DNA from: Tubulanus polymorphus
Lineage: Eukaryota; Nemertea; Palaeonemertea; Tubulaniformes; Tubulanidae
Direction: 5' to 3'
Assembly: GCF_964204645.1 (NCBI RefSeq)
Contig: NC_134030.1
Location: 3,449,855 to 3,513,854, forward strand
Length of the DNA stretch: 64,000 bases
Part shown: positions 56,214 to 64,000 of the stretch, one piece after another
Position numbering within the stretch: position 1 is the stretch's first letter
How the letters are laid out: each line of letters begins with the position of its first letter
The notes under the pieces: generated by a model
Told to the model about the DNA's origin: nothing
Seen by the model: the letters and a program-made list of their open reading frames with translations, nothing else
Database searches by the model: none
Position numbers and translations under genes: made by a program

Positions 56214-59200
56214 CAAACTCCAACAGGAGCAAATCAGCCACGTAATATCACACATGTACAGTATATATGTACGTATTGTAGAAATGAGACATGTGCAGTT
56301 AGGAATAAAACAGCTGTCACAGATCAACGTTTTAAATATACAATTATTCGAAATGATAATTGGAAATGGAATGAATCAAACAGCTATAACGCTAGCAGGG
56401 CCTGCTGTAAGACTGCAGTTAACTGATAAATCAAACTCAGTCAGTCATCGGTCGACTAAAATATGAAAATCTAATCAATGTCAACCACACTACGCAACTA
56501 GTCTTAAATTCCACATGACACTAGACGGGGGTAAGTCTGCCTTGCAACGGCTATTGCCTCGGTGCGACCTGTAGCATCGCAAAGACCCATCGACCTTTAA
56601 GCAAAGTCGCGGTAAGTCATGTTTCACTTTCTGCGACTGCCTCTTCACAGTCACAACCGACATATGATGTTCTTGCGTCTGCCAGAGACTAGTCGCATCG
56701 ACCTATACGTAGCCATTAGCGACCACTTTCAATCAGATCTATGCCCGCCTTAAACATTTTTCTAAAATTCAAAATCAACAATTAGAATATCGTAATATTC
56801 TGCAAAGGATTTTTTCTAGAAGCGATCACGGGCTAAAGAGAAATTGGGACAAGAAATGAAAGGTCAACTGAGAGGATGGTTGCTGTGTGTGTGTGATTTG
56901 GGAGCAATTCATTACATTCCAGAAGAATGACGTGAATAGAAAATGACTGGAAGTCGATACACGTCAAACCTGACCAAAATCTCTCTCGATATTTGCAGTG
57001 ATAGACACCAGGCCTTCGATTTTCAAGCAATACAACATTTCAAAAGGTGTTTCAAACAAATCCTTTCACAAAACCAACATGACTCTTTAGGTCAATAAGT
57101 TTTGTACCCAGTTTCAGTCATGGCTTAAGCCCAAAAAAGGTCTTAAATCATAAGACTGGTCTTTAGTTGTTAGATTAGTTTTTGGATCAAGAAATCGAAG
57201 CATTGGGACTGAGTGAACTCGGTGAACGAAATTTGAAAAAAGCTTTTGCATGAAGAATGCTCATACATGACCTTGAATATTAGGCAATGACCTTGATAAG
57301 GTTAAGCAGATAAGATTCAATCAATCTGTTTTATTACAGCGGTTAACAAGATGAAGTCAGTGGTTTTTAGCACACTGATAGGTATCTACATGAACTGGTG
57401 CAACGGCAATAATTACACATGACCCTCAATAAACTTCTGAAAACGTATCTGATCATTTGTTATAGTTCCTCGTCGTTCCACAGGTTTTTGCCTCACGCGA
57501 TTATCAATAATCGTGCGTCTTGTTGCGAAACAGCACTTCACGTAGTTTGGGTGATGAATATTTAATAATGAGACTTATTAACGATAGTTTGAATGAACTG
57601 GCATCGTTAGTAATACGACTCCATCCATCATCGAACCACCAACACATTATAATACCGCACAAAATATATATTGACGCGTTGATAATAGAGGTGTATGATA
57701 GTTTGATTCGGTCGGTTAAAAAGCAATCGCTCACAGTCAGTCAGTCAGTCGGGTATTTTTAAAGCGATATTGATATTAGCTCGTTAATTCACAGTTCGAT
57801 ATCAAATAACGAGCTGTAAAGTAACAGCTATTTTATTCACCATTATCATCATCAATACACTGCGGCGGCGGCCGAGGCGATGTCGGCCGAATGTCAGCCG
57901 AATGCCAGCCGTGTGGAGTCGATGATGAGTTATGATCAGAGATGAGCATTCAGTTGCATTGCATAATCATCGGTGAGAGTCCTGTACTGAACCTCCACAC
58001 CTATCTCAGCGATAAGAATGATTGTTTTTAAATTGGCAAAGCCAGTAAAAGTAAGACTAGAGAACAAGAGTTTGCCTGATGATTAGATTGTTATTTAATC
58101 TGTAGCCACCTTTTACTCAAGAACTTGATCTCTATGGCTGAATTGCGGAATTTCTCTCGTAAGACTAAGACTCGAGGAGCAGTGGTAAGAGCACTGTGAG
58201 AGATGCCAGGTCGTGGGTTCAAACACCCCTTCATTGCTAACTACGTTGTATGAATTCTGACCGCTGGCCAAATTGTCTCCATGTGATCACGGCTTAAACA
58301 AATCATTTTCTTTGTTGGCCTTGAACTGTTCGGTCAGTTCAACCATGTTTAAAACAAACAGTAGTTCTACATGTGCTACAGGTTTAAATGTGACTTCACT
58401 TTTCTTCAGCGCAATTCATCATTAAGTCTACTTTAAGTCTGGCTCATCATTCGCAGTATGTACTTTCAAAAATAGCCACAGACGACTGATGAGGTTCACT
58501 TTCAATCAACTTTCATCTAGACTTTTTCAGACTGCCATCAGAAATAAGCCAATTTAACTCAAATCGATAGATAGGGTTCACAACGTAGCGCGATTTTTAT
58601 TATTTATCATCCATAGATTCTGAAAAATTATGGATAGATTTTAATTGAATCCGAGAAGATTGGCATGGTTTTCTGAATGCACACTAGCGCACCTGGTGGA
58701 TCCTCACTTGCCACAAGTGGAATCTTAGACTGCCACAGTGGAACGTCGAGTCCTCATTAACATTACCAGCTTGGCGATTACCCTGGGCAGTGTGACATCG
58801 GTATAACCCCCGATTAGACCAAGCGATTCATTGCCATTGTGATTAGACAATTATGTTGTATATTCTGTGTCAACAAACGGCTCAGATTGGATGGTTTTAA
58901 GCGGCACTTCAACAGATAGCTATTTTACAATAACAGCTGTAACCATCATTTACCGCACGGCGCCCGTGATGACTACCACAAACCATCATCATTATAACTA
59001 CTATTATATCATGTAAAATATATCGTGATTTTCGTTTCCCCGAGCGCAAAAAATTGGTTCGTAGATAATGTATATAATATAATGATACGGCATTCATTCG
59101 CAAAATACTTGATTATTTGCCCATCATAAAATAAATCGTGAACATTGGCCTATGAATAACTGATTAAATGATGATTGCGCTGTCCCTCTGTATTAACCCT

Positions 59201-61165
59201 TCATAAGCTAACATACATCCGGATGCCTATTTCATTATGGATATGATAAATAAAGACGCAATTTGAAATTCAAATAGGCTGTTCGCATATGGTTTTGCCA
59301 AATGTGACATTATTGGACTCAAAGATGAATAAAGATGAATCCGAGTCTAACTTTTCAAGGGCCGTCTCATAGTTCAACAATTAAACAAGGTAAAAAGCAT
59401 ACGAAAAGATAGTTCTGATGAAGTACAAGCTTTCTAAGTATTTTAGAAAACCAGAAGCTTTCAAATTAAGACGTTCATGAATAGAAAACTACATTCAAAG
59501 CGGAAATAAAAACCATTAAAATCGCCAAAATTAAAATGGGAAAATTAAAGTTCAAAAAGGAATCATTCTCTAAATCGAAGCCGCAATCAAGTTAAACAAA
59601 ATTCATAATGCAAATTGAGTAAATTATTTTGAATTGGAGAAACTTTGACGAATAGGACTCGGGCCACACCCTTGGGTTGCCCTTGAACAAACGCACGAAA
59701 AAACTCTCCAGCTGTTATACGGAAGATCTGAAAAATGATGAAAGCTCTGCTTACCGATTGAAAACGATAAAATAAACCATTTTCACGATGACAATAGAAT
59801 TACTTCCTACAACAAGGGAAACGTTACCGGTCGAGCCAGTAAACCCCGATGAGGAGCGATGTATGTATTTCCTCGGCTCCTGACTGCTGCAAACTGAGGC
59901 AGTACCACCACCTACAATCGTACGATATACACTGCAGCATAGCGCTCAGTTCTAGCTGTACCGTAATCATTCTAATATACCGTACATGTAGCGCTGATCA
60001 ATATACGATTCAATTTCCATACATATACCATCTAACAACTGAACTCACAATCAACATCCATGAAACATTCCTAAAAATGGGAGGGTTGCTACTATTTGCT
60101 GGTTACATCGTCTTCATGAGATCGCAAAATATATAACCGCCATCGTACGGAGAGGATTTAGTCAAACAGGCCCAGACCAGAGGCCCCAGTCATATTTAGC
60201 CTGAGTCTAATCAGAGAGCGTGTTCATATGTAAATTACTCGCTAAAACGCTATCAAATTGGCTGTGGCAAGTGAGCTGAGTCACTTCCACAACCAGTCAG
60301 CATTCGCATGGAATATTTTGACCAGTGCTGCTACATTCTTTGGTAGGGCCAAATCAAAATGAGTCCGCATCAAACGGGTATGGGCCCGCACTTGGCACCA
60401 GTGATCGGCCCGGGTAAAAAGAACGCTCGCAATTGCCACATGTTTCAATACACATGAAATCCTCAAACGAACATAGCCCCAAAAATCTTCTGACATTTTC
60501 ACTAAATAAAAGAAGAAAATTCTTTTCTTAAGGTCCCAGTCTCAAAGTGAATGAAACGTAAAACGTGGTTTTGATCGAATTTCTGAAAAACTTATTCATA
60601 GATGACTTTAATGGTTTCATGTAGATTAGAAACGATACATTGTTTTCATTATGTCAATTATACGTAAGCCATAATATATACATAAGTAATGCATAATATG
60701 TGTGCATTCATGAAAGTCCGCTGGGAAAAAGACCCGGTAACTTGAATAATTTAACTCTTCCAGCATTGGACAAATCGCAATTACAACACAATGTCCAATC
60801 AATTACTGGCCTACAGAAATATCTCATGAATATTTCGACTGTTTTTACCAGCGCTCGGACAATCGATTCATATGATTCTAAAACAAAAGAAATGTCCGTT
60901 CCCCTCGCGATGTAATGATATATGTAGATATATGTAGGTATATATTGATCGGTGTGAACTGATAATAATACATCATATACATTGAAAGACCGAAGTAAAG
61001 TCTACAGGTCGTTATAAAGACACCTCTCGTATTGTCTGAAATTATAGACTGGCGAACGCATTACTGAAAAGTATTAGCGACTAGTCACTAGTCTCATCAC
61101 ATCGGGGTTCATCAGTTCTTCTTCAGCATCTCACCCCATAATACAGAACGAGAAACCTCGACCCA
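56214..61165. other. Intergenic or intronic region, no gene recognised
   Basis: I find no exon with a recognisable domain. A GC-rich patch at 57860-57925 and a tRNA-like repeat at 58171-58229 are the only landmarks, apart from the GGCCC-type repeat debris at 60160-60425. Confidence 0.5.
58171..58229 (+). repeat. tRNA-like sequence (SINE remnant)
   Basis: An A-box-like stretch (AGTGGTAAGAGCACTG) and a B-box (GGGTTCAAACACC) stand at tRNA spacing. No matching acceptor stem is seen, so a tRNA-derived SINE or pseudogene is likeliest. Confidence 0.55.
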
Positions 61166-62192
61166 GCTGAAAATACCCTGAGTGGTGCTCAGCGGGTTGA
61201 GGGATAAAACTGGACCTGCTGATAATATCCTGAGTGGTGCTCGGCGGGTTGAGGGATAAAACTGGACCTGCTGATAATACCCTGAGTGGTGCTCGGCGGG
61301 TTAAGGGATAAAACTGGACCTGCTGATAATACCCTGAGTGGAGCTCAGTAGGTTGAGTGATAAAACTGGACCTGCTGATAATACCCTGAGTGACACTCAG
61401 TAGGTTGAGGGATAAAACTGGACCTGCTGATAATACCCTGAGTGGTGCTCAGTAGGTTGAGGGATAAAACTGGACCTGCTGATAATACCCTGAGTGGTGC
61501 TCAGTAGGTTGAGGGATAAAACTGGACCTGCTGATAATACCCTGAGTGGAGCTCAGCGGGTTGAGGGATAAAACTGGACCTGCTGATAATACCCTGAGTG
61601 GTGCTCAGTAGGTTGAGGGATAAAACTGGACCTGCTGATAATACCCTGAGTGACGCTCAGTAGGTTGAGGGATAAAACTGGACCTGCTGATAATACCCTG
61701 AGTGACGCTCAGTAGGTTGAGGGATAAAACTGGACCTGCTGATAATACCCTGAGTGGTGCTCAGCGGGTTGAGGGATAAAACTGGACCTGCTGATAATAC
61801 CCTGAGTGACGCTCAGTAGGTTGAGGGATAAAACTGGACCTGCTGATAATACCCTGAGTGACGCTCAGTAGGTTGAGGGATAAAACTGGACCTGCTGATA
61901 ATACCCTGAGTGGCGCTCAGCAGGTTGAGGGATAAAACTGGACCTGCTGATAATACCCTGAGTGGTGCTCGGCGGGTTAAGGGATAAAACTGGACCTGCT
62001 GATAATACCCTGAGTGGAGCTCAGCGGGTTGAGGGATAAAACTGGACCTGCTGATAATACCCTGAGTGGTGCTCGGCGGGTTAAGGGATAAAACTGGACC
62101 TGCTGATAATACCCTGAGTGGAGCTCAGCGGGTTGAGGGATAAAACTGGACCTGCTGATAATACCCTGAGTGGAGCTCAGCGGGTTGAGAGA
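61166..62192. repeat. 52-bp minisatellite, about 20 copies
   Basis: Units contain GATAATACCCTGAGTG, then a variable loop, CTCAGNNGGTTGAGGGATA and AAACTGGACCTGCT. The period is exactly 52 bp (for example GGGATAAA at 61201, 61253 and 61305). CTGAG and CTCAG form a 5-bp stem with a 5-nt loop. Substitutions collect in the loop (TGGTG, TGGAG, TGACG, TGGCG) and in the two bases after the stem. The array has no coding frame. Confidence 0.97.
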
Positions 62193-63863
<1,671 letters not shown>

Positions 63864-64000
63864 AAATCTGACATCCTGGATGTGATGTAGATTTTCAGTG
63901 AATGCGTGTACTTTGGGAACAGCTGGCTTCGCGGAAATCAAAAACTTCACGTCATCAAAATCATAAATCATCGATGCCACCTTATATTTTTTTTAAAAAT

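Noticed and set aside
55950-56426. 158-codon frame with apparent Leu/Tyr/Pro repeats
   Set aside because: It arises from a 28-bp minisatellite that passes through all three frames.
61166-62192. Regular repeats resembling a CRISPR array
   Set aside because: The units follow one another directly without unique spacers, the host is eukaryotic, and the period is a simple 52-bp minisatellite.

Overview
This is a nuclear window from an invertebrate animal, most likely a marine lophotrochozoan and probably a mollusc. The genes have canonical GT-AG introns and the standard genetic code. The non-coding DNA is AT-rich and full of microsatellites, minisatellites, short fold-back elements and tRNA-derived repeats. 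The microRNAs miR-317 and miR-277 place the animal among protostomes, and the protein homologies are bilaterian. The species cannot be named from the sequence.

Layout. Positions 1-6033 (minus strand) hold three EF-hand genes in tandem: a calmodulin-like gene running off the left edge, then two complete four-EF-hand genes that share an intron pattern. Positions 7197-10239 (plus) hold a seven-exon N-BAR protein of the amphiphysin/BIN family that has no SH3 domain. Positions about 11.06-32.05 kb (plus) hold a long PX-SH3-RhoGAP gene, orthologous in architecture to ARHGAP32/ARHGAP33 and fly CdGAPr. All coding exons were traced, giving an in-frame product of 2486 residues that ends in a 5.15-kb last exon. 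Positions 39342-46821 (minus) hold POLR2H (RPB8/RPABC3, a shared subunit of RNA polymerases I, II and III); its first coding exon was not found.

The standout feature lies in the last intron of POLR2H, on the same strand: the conserved protostome microRNA cluster miR-317, miR-277, miR-34. Here miR-277 has expanded to six hairpins. All six keep the seed AAAUGCA, while their 3' ends and two of their first bases have drifted.

From 46.8 kb to the right edge I recognise no protein-coding gene. This stretch is repeat-rich. It includes a minisatellite of about twenty 52-bp copies whose unit contains a small hairpin, a 28-bp minisatellite, (CAG)n and (AT)n tracts, and non-autonomous DNA elements. Other elements sit in introns and spacers: an hAT-like element with an 8-bp target duplication, a 73-bp perfect inverted repeat around a hammerhead-like core, and several dispersed fold-back families.

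Functional links. The BAR protein and the PX-SH3-RhoGAP are neighbours on the same strand, and both families act at membranes and on actin regulation. The EF-hand block looks like a local calcium-sensor duplication. POLR2H is a broadly expressed gene and may carry the microRNA cluster in its primary transcript.
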